NCBI RefSeq assembly: GCF_000240225.1
Contig: NZ_AGUD01000192.1
Span: 1 to 54,975, forward strand
DNA from: Patulibacter medicamentivorans
GTDB taxonomy: Bacteria > Actinomycetota > Thermoleophilia > Solirubrobacterales > Solirubrobacteraceae
Direction of reading: 5' to 3'
DNA length: 54,975 nucleotides
Part shown: positions 1 through 8,050 of the stretch, one piece after another
Position numbering within the stretch: the first letter of the stretch is position 1
Layout: every line of letters begins with the position of its first letter
Notes under the pieces: model-generated
The model's database searches: none
What the model was told of the DNA's origin: nothing
The model's input: the letters and a program-made list of their open reading frames with translations, nothing else
Program-made: the position numbers and the translations under genes

Positions 1-125
1 GCGGCGACCCGCGGATCGCCCATCCACGGGCCGGCCGCGGCGAGCGCGCGGCGGACGACGGCGATCGGCAGGCGGGGCGACGCCGGAAGGCCGATCGCCC
101 GCGCCCCGGCCGCGCCGACGCTCAT
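1..125 (-). CDS. Partial CDS of unknown function, N-terminal part only
   Basis: An open frame starts with ATG at 125 and runs without a stop to the window edge, giving about 41 residues that begin MSVGAAGARAIGLPAS. Its ATG overlaps the TGA stop of the upstream GMC oxidoreductase gene by 4 bp (ATGA), the usual translational-coupling arrangement in this window, so it is very likely the third gene of the BVMO-GMC operon. Too little sequence is present to assign a family. An alpha/beta hydrolase that would open an ester or lactone made by the monooxygenase would fit the context, but that is only a guess from neighbours. Confidence 0.5.
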   Translation of the reverse strand, partial: MSVGAAGARAIGLPASPRLPIAVVRRALAAAGPWMGDPRVA

Positions 126-1744
126 GCCGTCGTCGCCGCCGGGCGCGCTTCCCGGACCTGCTCCGCGCTCGCGCCGCGGCGGATGAAGTCGGCGCAGCGC
201 TCGCCGATCATGATCGTCGGCGCGTGGGTGTTGCCGCGAGTGACGGTCGGCATCGCCGACGCGTCGCCGATCCGGAGGCCCTCGACGCCGTGCACGCGCA
301 GCTCGGGGTCGCAGGCCCCTTCCTCCGGGGATCCGATCCGCGCGGAGCATGCCGGGTGGTACGTGTGCTGCGCGGTGTGGCGGATGAATCCGCGCAGTGA
401 CCCGTCGTCGGCGGTCCAGGGACCGGGGTTGATCTCGGGTCCGCGGATCCCGTCGAGCGCCGGCTGGGCGACGATCTCGCGCGTCCGCTGGATCGCCCGG
501 ACGATCGCGTCGACCTCGGAGCCCTGGCTCAGCAGGTTCAGGCGCACGCGCGCCTTCTGCGTCGGGTCGCCCGAGCTGACCAGGACGCTCCCGCGGCTCT
601 CGGGCGCGACCAGCGACAGCCCGATCGAGAACGCCGGACGCGGATGCTGGCCCCGCCCGTGCTCCCAGAAGTAGATCGGTGCGATCACGAGCTCGACGTC
701 GGCGGCGGGCAGCGACGGATCGGTGCGGATGAAGGCCAGGCCCTCGCCGACGTTGGTGGTCAGCGGGCCCTTGCGGGTCGCCAGCCAGCGCGCGACGTTG
801 CGGGGGTGCTCGATGCCGAACAGGCCCGGGGTGCGCTCGTCGAGCTCCACGTTGACGAACTGGAACGGGTGATCCATCAGGTGGTGGCCGACGGCGGGCA
901 GGTCGACCGCCGGCGCGATGCCGACCGCCCGCAGGTGCTCGGCGGGGCCGATCCCCGAGCGCTGCAGGACCTCGGGCGTCCCGAACGCGCCCGCGCAGAG
1001 GACGATGTCCCCCGAGGCCTCGATCTGGCGGATCCGGTTGCGGCGATCCGAGAGCTCGACGGCGACCGCTCGGCCGCCGCGGAGCACGACGCGGTGCACG
1101 AGCGCCCCGGTCAGGATCTCGAGGTTCGGCCGCCGCCGGGCCGGGCCCAGGAACGCCGTCGCGGTGTCGTGGCGGACGCCGTCGCGGACGTTGACCTGCG
1201 TCAGAGCGACTCCATCCTGGTGCTCGCCGTTGATGTCGTCGCGGCGCGTGATCCCGGCCTGCGCGCAGGCCTCGACGGTGGCGAGCGTCACGGGGTCGGG
1301 GTCGCGCACGGTCTGGACGTGCAGCGGGCCGCCCTGCCCGTGGTAGCGGTCCCGGAGGTCCTCGTTGTCCTCGGAGCGGACGAAGAACGGGAGCACGTCC
1401 TCCGCGCTCCAGCCGGTCGCGCCGCCGGCCTCCCACGAATCGAAGTCGTGGGCGCTGCCGCGCACGTACATCATCGCGTTCATCGAGGAGCAGCCGCCGA
1501 GCAGCCGTCCGCGGGGGTGGAACAGCTCGCGACCGGCCAGGTGCTCCTCGGGCTCGGTCCGGTAGGCCCAGTCGAGCTTGGTGTCGAACTGGCTGGCGAA
1601 CGCCGCCGGCGCCTTGACCGACAGGCGGCGGTTGTGGCCACCGGCCTCGATCAGCAGCACGCGCCGGTCGGGATCCTCGCTCAGGCGGGCCGCGACGACG
1701 CAGCCGGCGGCTCCGGCGCCGATGACGATGTGATCGAAGCCCAT
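122..1744 (-). CDS. GMC family FAD-dependent oxidoreductase (choline/alcohol dehydrogenase-like)
   Basis: The 540-residue protein matches the usual GMC length. It opens with an FAD-binding Rossmann segment (GAGAAGCVVA) and an acidic ribose contact (LLIEAGG). It also carries the first GMC signature (GRLLGGCSSMNAMMYVRG) and the C-terminal signature region. The likely catalytic pair is His in HTYHPACSARIG and Asn in RGNTHAPTIM. Members oxidise primary or secondary alcohols using FAD. The start at 1744 is chosen because GAGGAGC lies about 6 nt upstream; the open frame extends further back without a better start. It lies 47 bp downstream of the Baeyer-Villiger monooxygenase gene and overlaps the next gene by 4 bp, suggesting stepwise oxidation of one hydrophobic substrate. 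The substrate cannot be told from sequence. Confidence 0.9.
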   Translation of the reverse strand: MGFDHIVIGAGAAGCVVAARLSEDPDRRVLLIEAGGHNRRLSVKAPAAFASQFDTKLDWAYRTEPEEHLAGRELFHPRGRLLGGCSSMNAMMYVRGSAHDFDSWEAGGATGWSAEDVLPFFVRSEDNEDLRDRYHGQGGPLHVQTVRDPDPVTLATVEACAQAGITRRDDINGEHQDGVALTQVNVRDGVRHDTATAFLGPARRRPNLEILTGALVHRVVLRGGRAVAVELSDRRNRIRQIEASGDIVLCAGAFGTPEVLQRSGIGPAEHLRAVGIAPAVDLPAVGHHLMDHPFQFVNVELDERTPGLFGIEHPRNVARWLATRKGPLTTNVGEGLAFIRTDPSLPAADVELVIAPIYFWEHGRGQHPRPAFSIGLSLVAPESRGSVLVSSGDPTQKARVRLNLLSQGSEVDAIVRAIQRTREIVAQPALDGIRGPEINPGPWTADDGSLRGFIRHTAQHTYHPACSARIGSPEEGACDPELRVHGVEGLRIGDASAMPTVTRGNTHAPTIMIGERCADFIRRGASAEQVREARPAATTA

Positions 1745-1791
1745 GATCTTGCTCCTCGGGATGGGGGTGTCGGACGTGATCGCGGAGGGCA

Positions 1792-3303
1792 TCAGGCGGC
1801 TGGCGCCGGTACCGGGACGCGATCGGGGACGGTCAGGGCGTACTCGGCGTCGTCGGGACGGCGCAGCATCCGGTAGAACGCGGCGATGTCGTAGGGCCAC
1901 AGGGTCGGGTGGCCGTCGGGCCCGATGTACCAGGAGCGGCAGCCGGTGACCCAGACCGTGCCGGTCATGTCGGCGCGCAGCTGCGCGTTGAAGCGCGCCG
2001 TCGCCTCGGCGGTCGGCGCGACGTGGGTCAGCTCGCCCCGCGCGATCCGGCGGATCCAGCCGACGACGTGCTCGGCCTGGCCCTCGGCGATCGGCACCAG
2101 CGACGTGTTGCCGATTGGGCTGTTGGGCCCCATCAGCAGGAAGAGGTTCGGGAACCCCGGCAGCATCGTCGTCCGGTGGGCGCGCGGGCCGTCGGCCCAG
2201 GCCCGGTCGAGCGTGCGGTCGCCGGCGCTGATCCGCATCGGGCGCATGAACGCGTGGGCGTCGAACCCGGTGGCGAGGATCAGGGCGTCGAGCTGGTGCC
2301 GGCGCCCGTCGCGGGTGACCACCGCATCGGGCTCCACCCGCTCGATCGGATCGGTGACCACGTCGACGTGGGGCCGCTGGACGGCCCGCAGGTAGCCGGA
2401 GGACATGACGAGCCGTCGGCACATCGGCTCGTCCGTCGGCGTCAGCCGCGCGCGCAGGGCGCCGTCGCGGACGGTGCGCAGGTTGAGCCGGCAGACTGCC
2501 GCGACGAGCCGCCGCTCCCAGCCGTCGCGGATCACCGCTCGGCCGAACAGCGAGAACTGCCAGGCCGCGTTGCGGTAGGCGAACCGCCGCAGGCGCGGCG
2601 AGCGGCCCAGCAGCAGGCGCCACGCCCGACTGTAGGTGTGGTCGGGGACCGGCAGGATCCACTGGGCAGTGCGCTGGAACTGGGTGACCGAGGCGGCGTC
2701 GCGCGCGAGCGCCGTCACCAGCTGGACGCCGGTCGATCCGCTGCCGACGACGCCGACCCGTCGACCCGCCGTCGACCACTCCGGCCGCCACTGCGCCGAG
2801 TGGGCGACGGGTCCGGCGAACCGCTCCAGGCCCTCGATCGACGGGATGCGGGGGCGCTGTAGCACGCCCGTTGCGAGCACGACCGCGTCGAACGCCTCGC
2901 GCTCGCCGTTGCCGCTCTCGAGCCACCATCGGCTGCCGTCGAAGTCGGCGCTGCGGACCTCGGTCCCGAAGCGGATGCGGTCGTGGATGCCGGCCTCTCG
3001 CGCGGTCGCGCCGAGGTAGGCGTGGATCTGGTCGCCCGGGGCGAAGCGCCGGCTCCAGCCCGGGTTGGGGGCGAAGGAGTACGCGTAGAACGGCGACGGC
3101 ACGTCGCACGCGACGCCCGGATAGCGGTTGGCCCGCCAGGTGCCGCCGAGGTCGTCGGCCTTCTCGAAGATCACGAACCGCGCGAAGCCGGCGTCGCGCA
3201 GCTTGATCGCCATGCAGATCCCGGACATGCCGGCGCCGACGATCGCGACGCGGGGTCCCTCGGTCGGGCTCGCTGGTCCGTCGGTCGGGCTGTCGAGGCG
3301 CAT
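1792..3303 (-). CDS. Flavin-containing Baeyer-Villiger-type monooxygenase
   Basis: The 503-residue protein has an FAD-binding GAGMSG at residues 23-28 and LGGTWRANRYPGVACD at about 52-67. The Baeyer-Villiger fingerprint FAGPVAHSAQW is at 162-172, and a second NADPH-binding GSGSTG is at 187-192. Such enzymes insert one oxygen atom into ketones to give esters or lactones, or hydroxylate, using NADPH and O2. It is the first gene of a minus-strand operon with the GMC oxidoreductase. On the coding strand a TAGCGT hexamer (complement of 3310-3315) lies only 6 nt before the ATG and no ribosome-binding site is visible, so the mRNA may be leaderless. It diverges from an AraC-type regulator, a possible controller. 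The substrate is unknown; ketones, terpenoids or steroids are all possible. Confidence 0.9.
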   Translation of the reverse strand: MRLDSPTDGPASPTEGPRVAIVGAGMSGICMAIKLRDAGFARFVIFEKADDLGGTWRANRYPGVACDVPSPFYAYSFAPNPGWSRRFAPGDQIHAYLGATAREAGIHDRIRFGTEVRSADFDGSRWWLESGNGEREAFDAVVLATGVLQRPRIPSIEGLERFAGPVAHSAQWRPEWSTAGRRVGVVGSGSTGVQLVTALARDAASVTQFQRTAQWILPVPDHTYSRAWRLLLGRSPRLRRFAYRNAAWQFSLFGRAVIRDGWERRLVAAVCRLNLRTVRDGALRARLTPTDEPMCRRLVMSSGYLRAVQRPHVDVVTDPIERVEPDAVVTRDGRRHQLDALILATGFDAHAFMRPMRISAGDRTLDRAWADGPRAHRTTMLPGFPNLFLLMGPNSPIGNTSLVPIAEGQAEHVVGWIRRIARGELTHVAPTAEATARFNAQLRADMTGTVWVTGCRSWYIGPDGHPTLWPYDIAAFYRMLRRPDDAEYALTVPDRVPVPAPAA

Positions 3304-3343
3304 GCCACGACGCTAGGCTCGGCCGGCGGGGGACGACAGGAGA
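3304..3343. promoter_or_regulatory. Short divergent promoter region, BVMO operon and AraC regulator
   Basis: The 40-bp gap holds GCTAGGCT on the plus strand. Read on the minus strand, TAGCGT (complement of 3310-3315) can act as a -10 for the monooxygenase, 6 nt before its ATG. Read on the plus strand, TAGGCT (3314-3319) could serve the AraC gene. The two promoters would share bases. Confidence 0.45.
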
Positions 3344-4480
3344 TTGACGGACCACGGCTTGAGATTTGCGGACACTGCCGCCGCGGGTGACCGCGACTTC
3401 GTGCCCGCGGCCCCGTCGTGGGACTTCCTGCGTGCCTCGGCCGGGGTGCGGACCGTGGTAGACGCGGGGGTCGCGCGCGGCGTCGCGGCCGAGCGCTGCC
3501 TGCGGCTCACCGGCCTGTCCCCGCGCGACCTCGAGTCGCCCGATCTCGTGGTCGAGGCGGGGCAGGAGCTACAGGCGATGCGGAACCTGGTCGCGGCGGT
3601 CGGCGACGAGCCCGGCCTGGGCGCCGACGTCGGGCGGCGGTTCACCCTCGGGACGTTCGGCATCTGGGGGTACACGCTGCTGACGAGCCCGACCTGGGCT
3701 GAGGTGGTGTCGACCGGCGTGCGGTTCGCGCGGCTGTCCTACGCCTTCATCCGGCCGGTCCGGACCGCGGCCCAGAACGGCGTCGGCATCGACCTCGATC
3801 CGGGGGATGTGCCCGTCGACCTCGTCGACTTCGTCGTCGAGCGCGACCTGGCCGCGGCGATCATGCTCTTCACGGGCGTCGGCGGCGGCACGGCGCCGCT
3901 GCGGTTCCTGACCAGGTTCTCCGGCGACCGGCTCGCCGCGATCCGGGACGTGGCGCCGAGCGCGCGCGTCGCCGGCGCCCGGGCCGTCGATCGGATCGTC
4001 GTCGACTCTGCGGCGACCTCCCGCCGGCCGCCGCAGGCCGACGCCGTGACCCGCCACGACGCCGGGCGCGCGTGCGAGGAGCTGCTGGAGCGTCGTGCCC
4101 GGCGTCGCGGCGTCGCGGCGCGCGTTCGGGCGTTGCTGCTGCGGGATCCGGCCCAGCGCCCGACGATGTCCGAGGTCGCGGCGCGGCTCAACGTCGACCC
4201 GCGGACCCTCCGCCGGCACCTGGCGCTCGAGGGCGTGCGCTTCGACGCGCTGCGGGACGAGGTCTACAGCACGCTCGCCGTCGAGCTGCTCGACACCGCG
4301 GGGCTGACGGTCGACGAGACGCGCCGGCGGCTCGGCTACGCGGACGCCGCGAGCTTCACCCACGCGTTCCGGCGCTGGACGGGGACGACCCCGGGGGCGT
4401 GGCGGCGTCGCGCTCCGGAGGCTGGTCCGCCGGGCGGCTCGCCCGCCAGGCGGTCGGTGTCTGACCGGTCCAGCGGGTGA
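3344..4480 (+). CDS. AraC-family transcriptional regulator (arabinose-binding-domain type)
   Basis: The 378-residue protein has an N-terminal ligand-sensing region of the OruR/AraC_arabin_bd type (roughly residues 30-220) and a C-terminal double helix-turn-helix. Visible HTH segments are MSEVAARLNVDPRTLRRHL and LGYADAASFTHAFRRWTG, followed by the typical TPGAWRRR. The start is uncertain. TTG at 3344 has AGGAG only 1 nt upstream, TTG at 3359 is 16 nt from the same motif, and GTG at 3401 lines up best with the start of the neighbouring paralogue (both then enter a PSWDF segment). It is divergent from the monooxygenase operon and convergent with a paralogous AraC gene, overlapping it by 125 bp. 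It probably controls the monooxygenase operon (inference from position). Confidence 0.85.
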   Translation: MTDHGLRFADTAAAGDRDFVPAAPSWDFLRASAGVRTVVDAGVARGVAAERCLRLTGLSPRDLESPDLVVEAGQELQAMRNLVAAVGDEPGLGADVGRRFTLGTFGIWGYTLLTSPTWAEVVSTGVRFARLSYAFIRPVRTAAQNGVGIDLDPGDVPVDLVDFVVERDLAAAIMLFTGVGGGTAPLRFLTRFSGDRLAAIRDVAPSARVAGARAVDRIVVDSAATSRRPPQADAVTRHDAGRACEELLERRARRRGVAARVRALLLRDPAQRPTMSEVAARLNVDPRTLRRHLALEGVRFDALRDEVYSTLAVELLDTAGLTVDETRRRLGYADAASFTHAFRRWTGTTPGAWRRRAPEAGPPGGSPARRSVSDRSSG

Positions 4481-5462
4481 ACGCCCGCGAGAAGCTGGCC
4501 GTCTCCGCGAACCCGGTGCGCGCGGCGACCTCGGCGATCGTCAGGCCGGGCTCCGCGACGAGCGCCTGACCGAGGGCCTGGCGGGCCTCGTCGAGCAGCG
4601 CGCGGAACGACGTCCCCTCCGCGGTGAGCCAGCGGCGGACGGTGCGCGGATCGGCGTTGAGCTCCCGCGCGATCTCGGCCAGCGAGGGGATTCTCCCCGG
4701 GTCCCGCAGCAGCCGCGCGCGGATCGCGCCCGCCCGCCCGGCGCGATGGCGACGGCGCTCCAGCAGCGCCCGGCACTGGCGCTCGCAGAGCGCGGCGCTC
4801 TCGTCGTCCGCCTGGGGGAGGGGGCGGCGCCAGAGCGACAGCGGCATCTCCAGGCGGGAGACGACGCCCGGGTCGGACGTCACCTCGCCGACGGTGGCGA
4901 GGGCGTCGGCGACGGAGCGGACGCTCGCTCCGGGCAGGTCGAGGACCATCCGCGTCCCGGGCAGCGGCCGCTCCCCGAGCATGCCGGCGATCAGGGCGAC
5001 GGCCGCGGTCGCGTCGCGCTCGAGGAAGAAGGTGCGGACGTCGGCGGGGATCGCGTCGGCGTGGAACGAGAACAGCGCGCGGCGGTTGTCGATGGCGAGC
5101 GCCGGTCGCACGAACGCCGAGGTCATGCCGGCGTTGCGGAGGGCGATCGTCAGCCCGTCGCCGACGGTCGGGCTCGCGAGCATGGCGAACGCCAGCATCC
5201 CTGTGTTGACCAGCCGGTAGCGGGCGCCGGCGTCGGCGCCCAGGCCCGGCCGGTTCCCGAGCGCGTGGACGAGGTTGCGCGCCACCTGCAGCTCCGCCAG
5301 CGCGGGCACGATCGTCTCCGACCGCCGCAGGTCGTCCGCCGACAGGCCGCTGCCGGCGAGCAGCGCGGCCGCGGGCACCCCGTGGTCCTCGCCGACCTCG
5401 GTCAGCATGCGCGTCGCGACCGCCGAGCGCGGGAAGTCCCAGGAGGGGCGATGCGACTCCAC
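4356..5462 (-). CDS. AraC-family transcriptional regulator (paralogue of the preceding gene)
   Basis: The 368-residue protein has the same architecture as its convergent neighbour: a sensing domain starting at PSWDFPRSAVATRM and a C-terminal AraC HTH with LAEIARELNADPRTVRRWL and TGFAETASFSRAFTRWTGQT. The GTG at 5462 is preceded by weak ribosome-binding sequence. A TAGCGT element (complement of 5471-5476) lies 8 nt upstream, so transcription may be leaderless. Its last 125 bp overlap the 3' end of the other AraC gene, and its conserved RWTGQTPTAW segment is encoded opposite the variable tail of that gene. It is divergent from an SDR gene at 5603, which may be its target. The two regulators look like an old inverted duplication. 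Confidence 0.87.
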   Translation of the reverse strand: MESHRPSWDFPRSAVATRMLTEVGEDHGVPAAALLAGSGLSADDLRRSETIVPALAELQVARNLVHALGNRPGLGADAGARYRLVNTGMLAFAMLASPTVGDGLTIALRNAGMTSAFVRPALAIDNRRALFSFHADAIPADVRTFFLERDATAAVALIAGMLGERPLPGTRMVLDLPGASVRSVADALATVGEVTSDPGVVSRLEMPLSLWRRPLPQADDESAALCERQCRALLERRRHRAGRAGAIRARLLRDPGRIPSLAEIARELNADPRTVRRWLTAEGTSFRALLDEARQALGQALVAEPGLTIAEVAARTGFAETASFSRAFTRWTGQTPTAWRASRPADQPPERDAATPPGSSPSSAGTRG

Positions 5463-5602
5463 CGACGCCGACGCTAGCAGCGGGAGCAGCGGCGACGGGC
5501 TCGCGGCGCCGATGCCTCGGGCCGCAAGGCGTGTCCGAACGGATCAACGGCCTGTCCGCGCGGATCGAGACGCCGCGACCGCGACCGCCTAGCGTCGGGG
5601 AC
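5463..5602. promoter_or_regulatory. Divergent promoter region between AraC gene and SDR gene
   Basis: Two copies of the same -10-like hexamer face outward. TAGCGT on the minus strand (complement of 5471-5476) is 8 nt before the AraC GTG. TAGCGT on the plus strand (5590-5595) is 7 nt before the SDR ATG at 5603. Both spacings suggest leaderless transcripts. No C-run/G-run tandem box of the type seen further right is present. Confidence 0.5.
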
Positions 5603-6526
5603 ATGGTCGAGGAGGAGCCGCGCCGGGTCGCTCCGTCGCCCTGCGCCGAGCGGGGCGGGCGTCGCCGCCTGTCGCTCCACGGACGGGTCGTCGTCATCAC
5701 CGGAGGGGCGCGGGGGATCGGCCTGGCGACCGCTCGCCGCGCGGTCTCCCGCGGCGCCAGCGTGGCGCTCGTCGACCGCGACGGCGACGAGGCCCGGCGT
5801 GCCGCCGAGTGCTTGGGCCCGGCGGCGCTCGGCGTGGAGGCCGACGTGACGGATCCCGTCGCGCTGCGCCTCGCCGTGTCCCGCATCGCCGAGGCGCTGG
5901 GCGGCATCGACGTGCTCGTGGCCAACGCCGGCGTCCCGCCGACGGTCGCGACCGTCGAGCGCGGCGACCGGGCGGCGCACGACCGCGTGATCGACGTCAA
6001 CCTGCGCGGCACGTGGAACACGATCGACGCCGTGCTGGGGGAGGTGGTGGCGCGCCGCGGCCACGTCCTGCTGGTGTCGTCGATGATGGCGTTCATGCCG
6101 TCGCCGTTCGGCGCCGCCTACGGCGCCTCGAAGGCGGCGGTCGAGGCGCTCGCCCGGGCGCTGCGCGTCGAGCTGGCGCCTGCGGGCGTGACGGTCGGGG
6201 TCGGCCACTTCGGGCTCGTGCGCACCGAACTGATCGACGGCGTCCTCGGCGATGCCGACTACGTGCGCTTCGCCGGCCAGGTCCCGGGCGCGCTGCGCTC
6301 GCGCGTCTCGGCCGAGCGGGTCGGGCGTGCGATCGTCGCGGGCGTCGAGCGGCGGTCGCCGCGGACGCTGGTCCCCGGCTGGCTCTGGGCCGCCTACCTG
6401 CTGCGTGGCGTGGTCGGCCCGGCGCTCGACGCCGTATACGCGCGCCGACCCGCCGCGCGCGAGGCCGCGGGCGCGCTCCGCGCGCGGGAGGCGGCCCGTG
6501 CGGCGGCGAGCGAGGCGGAGCGGTGA
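5603..6526 (+). CDS. Short-chain dehydrogenase/reductase
   Basis: The 307-residue SDR has the NAD(P)-binding TGGARGIG near residue 33, the NAG motif (VANAGVP), a catalytic Ser in LLVSSMMAF and the YGASK Tyr-Lys pair. After the Rossmann core it carries an extra C-terminal stretch with a hydrophobic, possibly membrane-associated segment (VPGWLWAAYLLRGVVG) and an Ala/Arg-rich tail. Proteins of this kind oxidise or reduce hydroxy/keto groups on lipids or other hydrophobic molecules; the substrate is unknown. I prefer ATG 5603 over an upstream GTG at 5531 because SDRs of this class start just before the glycine motif and because a TAGCGT -10 lies 7 nt before it. It is convergent with the beta-oxidation module and separated from it by a strong hairpin. 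Confidence 0.85.
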   Translation: MVEEEPRRVAPSPCAERGGRRRLSLHGRVVVITGGARGIGLATARRAVSRGASVALVDRDGDEARRAAECLGPAALGVEADVTDPVALRLAVSRIAEALGGIDVLVANAGVPPTVATVERGDRAAHDRVIDVNLRGTWNTIDAVLGEVVARRGHVLLVSSMMAFMPSPFGAAYGASKAAVEALARALRVELAPAGVTVGVGHFGLVRTELIDGVLGDADYVRFAGQVPGALRSRVSAERVGRAIVAGVERRSPRTLVPGWLWAAYLLRGVVGPALDAVYARRPAAREAAGALRAREAARAAASEAER

Positions 6527-6722
6527 TGGGCCGACGAGCGGCCGTGCGGCGGCGAGCGACGCGTCCGCGCCCGGGACCGCGCGAGCGATTAGGGCCCGTC
6601 GAGCCGAACGCGCGCCTCGGCGCGCCGACGGCACCCGACGGGTCCTCGGGCAACGCGGCCGGGCCGGCCTCCTCTCCGGCCATTGCGAGCCTCCATTCCC
6701 CGGCTCGGCCGCGCTCGCCCGT

Positions 6723-6750
6723 CCTCTCGCCGCCCTACGGCGGCGAGAGG
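6723..6750. terminator. Bidirectional hairpin terminator between convergent genes
   Basis: A perfect 12-bp GC-rich stem (CCTCTCGCCGCC paired with GGCGGCGAGAGG) closes a 4-nt CTAC loop. It sits between the SDR gene ending at 6526 and the convergent SDR gene ending at 6763. There is no T-run, as is common for hairpin terminators in high-GC actinobacteria. Position and symmetry suit both strands. The rest of 6527-6762 shows no convincing gene. Confidence 0.7.
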
Positions 6751-6762
6751 AGGGACCTGCGG

Positions 6763-7590
6763 TCAGAGGCTCAGCCCGCCGCCGCAGATCAGGGTCTGGC
6801 CGCTGATGTAGTCGGACTCGGGGGTGGTCAGCAGGTAGACCGCGCCGGCAGCCTCCTCGGGCGTGCCGGCGCGGCCGAGCGGGATCATCTGCTCCATCGC
6901 CGAGAACAGCTGCGGGTTGACGCCGACCTTGATCTCGCGGCCCTGGACGTCGATCGTGCTGGAGCCGTCGGCGGTGGCCTCGGTCAGGCGGGTGCGGATG
7001 AACCCGAACGCGACCGTGTTGACGTTGACCGCGTAGCGGCCCCACTCCTTCGAGAGCGTCTTGGTCAGGCCGGTGATGCCGGCTTTGGCGGAGGAGTAGT
7101 TCGACTGGCCGGGGTTGCCGCCGGTGCCGGCGATCGAGGAGATGTTGACGACCTTGCGGTGGCGGATCGTTCCCGCCTCGCGCTCGGCCTTGGCGCGGGC
7201 GGCGATCACCGGCTGCGCCGCGCGCAGGATCCGGAACGGGGCCTTCAGGTGGACGTCGAGGATCGCGTCCCACTGCTCGTCGGTCATCTTCTGGATCACG
7301 GAGTCCCAGGTGAAGCCGGCGTTGTTGACGATGATGTCGAGCCCGTCGAAGGCCTCGACCGCGGTGTCGATCAGGCGGTCCGCGAACCCGTCCTCCGCGA
7401 CGCTGCCGGCGACCGCGGTCGCGCTGCCGCCGGCCGCCGCGATCGCGGCCACGGCCTCGTCGGCCGGCTGCTGGTCGAGGTCGTTGACGACGACGCTCGC
7501 GCCCTCGCTCGCCAGCTTGGTCGCGATCTGCAGGCCGATGCCGCGCCCGCCGCCGGTGACCACGGCGACCTTTCCGTCCAGGGTTCCCAT
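6763..7590 (-). CDS. SDR, 3-hydroxyacyl-CoA dehydrogenase/FabG-type (HSD17B4-like)
   Basis: The 275-residue SDR has TGGGRGIG at about residues 12-19, NNAG, ISSIAG and the catalytic YSSAK. The closing region is typical of FabG/HSD17B4-like enzymes (IPLGRAGTPEEAAGAVYLL and ISGQTLICGGG). It probably oxidises (3R)-hydroxyacyl-CoA with NAD in beta-oxidation of fatty or steroid side chains. The ATG at 7590 has GAAGGA upstream. It is the last gene of a minus-strand set with two MaoC-like hydratases and a thiolase, supplying the dehydrogenase step between hydratase and thiolase. The gap to the MaoC gene is only 34 bp. It could instead act as a 3-ketoacyl-ACP reductase, but the context favours CoA substrates. 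Confidence 0.88.
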   Translation of the reverse strand: MGTLDGKVAVVTGGGRGIGLQIATKLASEGASVVVNDLDQQPADEAVAAIAAAGGSATAVAGSVAEDGFADRLIDTAVEAFDGLDIIVNNAGFTWDSVIQKMTDEQWDAILDVHLKAPFRILRAAQPVIAARAKAEREAGTIRHRKVVNISSIAGTGGNPGQSNYSSAKAGITGLTKTLSKEWGRYAVNVNTVAFGFIRTRLTEATADGSSTIDVQGREIKVGVNPQLFSAMEQMIPLGRAGTPEEAAGAVYLLTTPESDYISGQTLICGGGLSL

Positions 7591-7624
7591 CTCTGCTGTC
7601 TTCCTTCGTCGTTGGTGTCGGGAC

Positions 7625-8050
7625 TCAGGCGAGCGCGATCCGCGCGTCGCCGGCCAGGGTCAGGGTGCCGTCGGCGAGCGTCACGCCGAGCTCGACGGTG
7701 GCGATCCGCTCGCCGTCGACCTCGTCGATCGCGGTCACCCGTCCGCGGCAGGTGGGCTGGCCGTGGACCGGCGTGATCGCGGCGAACCGCACGCTCCACG
7801 ACCGCAGTCGCTGCTGCGGGGCCCAGCCGGTCAGCAGCCGGCCCAGGTAGGCCATCGACAGCATCCCGTGGGCGAAGACGTCCGGCAGGCCGGCCGACTT
7901 CGCGACGTCGAGGTCGATGTGGATCGGGTTGTGGTCGCCGGACGCGCCGGCGAACAGCGCCAGGGTCGTGCGGCTGATCGGCGGCAGCTCCAGCGGCGGC
8001 AGCTCGCTGCCGACGTCGACGGTGGTCCAGGCCGTGTCGGTGGAGCTCAT
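7625..8050 (-). CDS. MaoC-like hydratase subunit (single hotdog domain)
   Basis: The 141-residue protein is a single hotdog domain with the R-specific hydratase pattern GASGDHNPIHIDLDVAKSAG followed by VFAHGMLSMAYLGRLLT. The Asp and His of GDHNPIH are the expected catalytic residues of (R)-enoyl-CoA hydratases. Its ATG overlaps the TGA of the adjacent hotdog gene by 4 bp. Adjacent single-hotdog MaoC genes often encode heteromeric enoyl-CoA hydratases, such as ChsH1-ChsH2 in mycobacterial cholesterol side-chain degradation. This subunit holds the catalytic motif and the partner the FAS1-like N-terminal fold, so together they would form one active hydratase (inference). Confidence 0.88.
   Translation of the reverse strand: MSSTDTAWTTVDVGSELPPLELPPISRTTLALFAGASGDHNPIHIDLDVAKSAGLPDVFAHGMLSMAYLGRLLTGWAPQQRLRSWSVRFAAITPVHGQPTCRGRVTAIDEVDGERIATVELGVTLADGTLTLAGDARIALA

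Noticed and set aside
122-3355. One 1077-residue minus-strand frame spanning the GMC and BVMO genes
   Set aside because: Only its C-terminal 540 residues are a real protein; the rest is an Arg/Pro-rich shadow of the BVMO gene in another frame. It is not a fusion.
5809-7776. Plus-strand frame of 655 residues across the SDR-hairpin-SDR region
   Set aside because: It crosses a strong bidirectional hairpin and two real genes in other frames, and its translation is Arg/Gly/Ala repeat-like.
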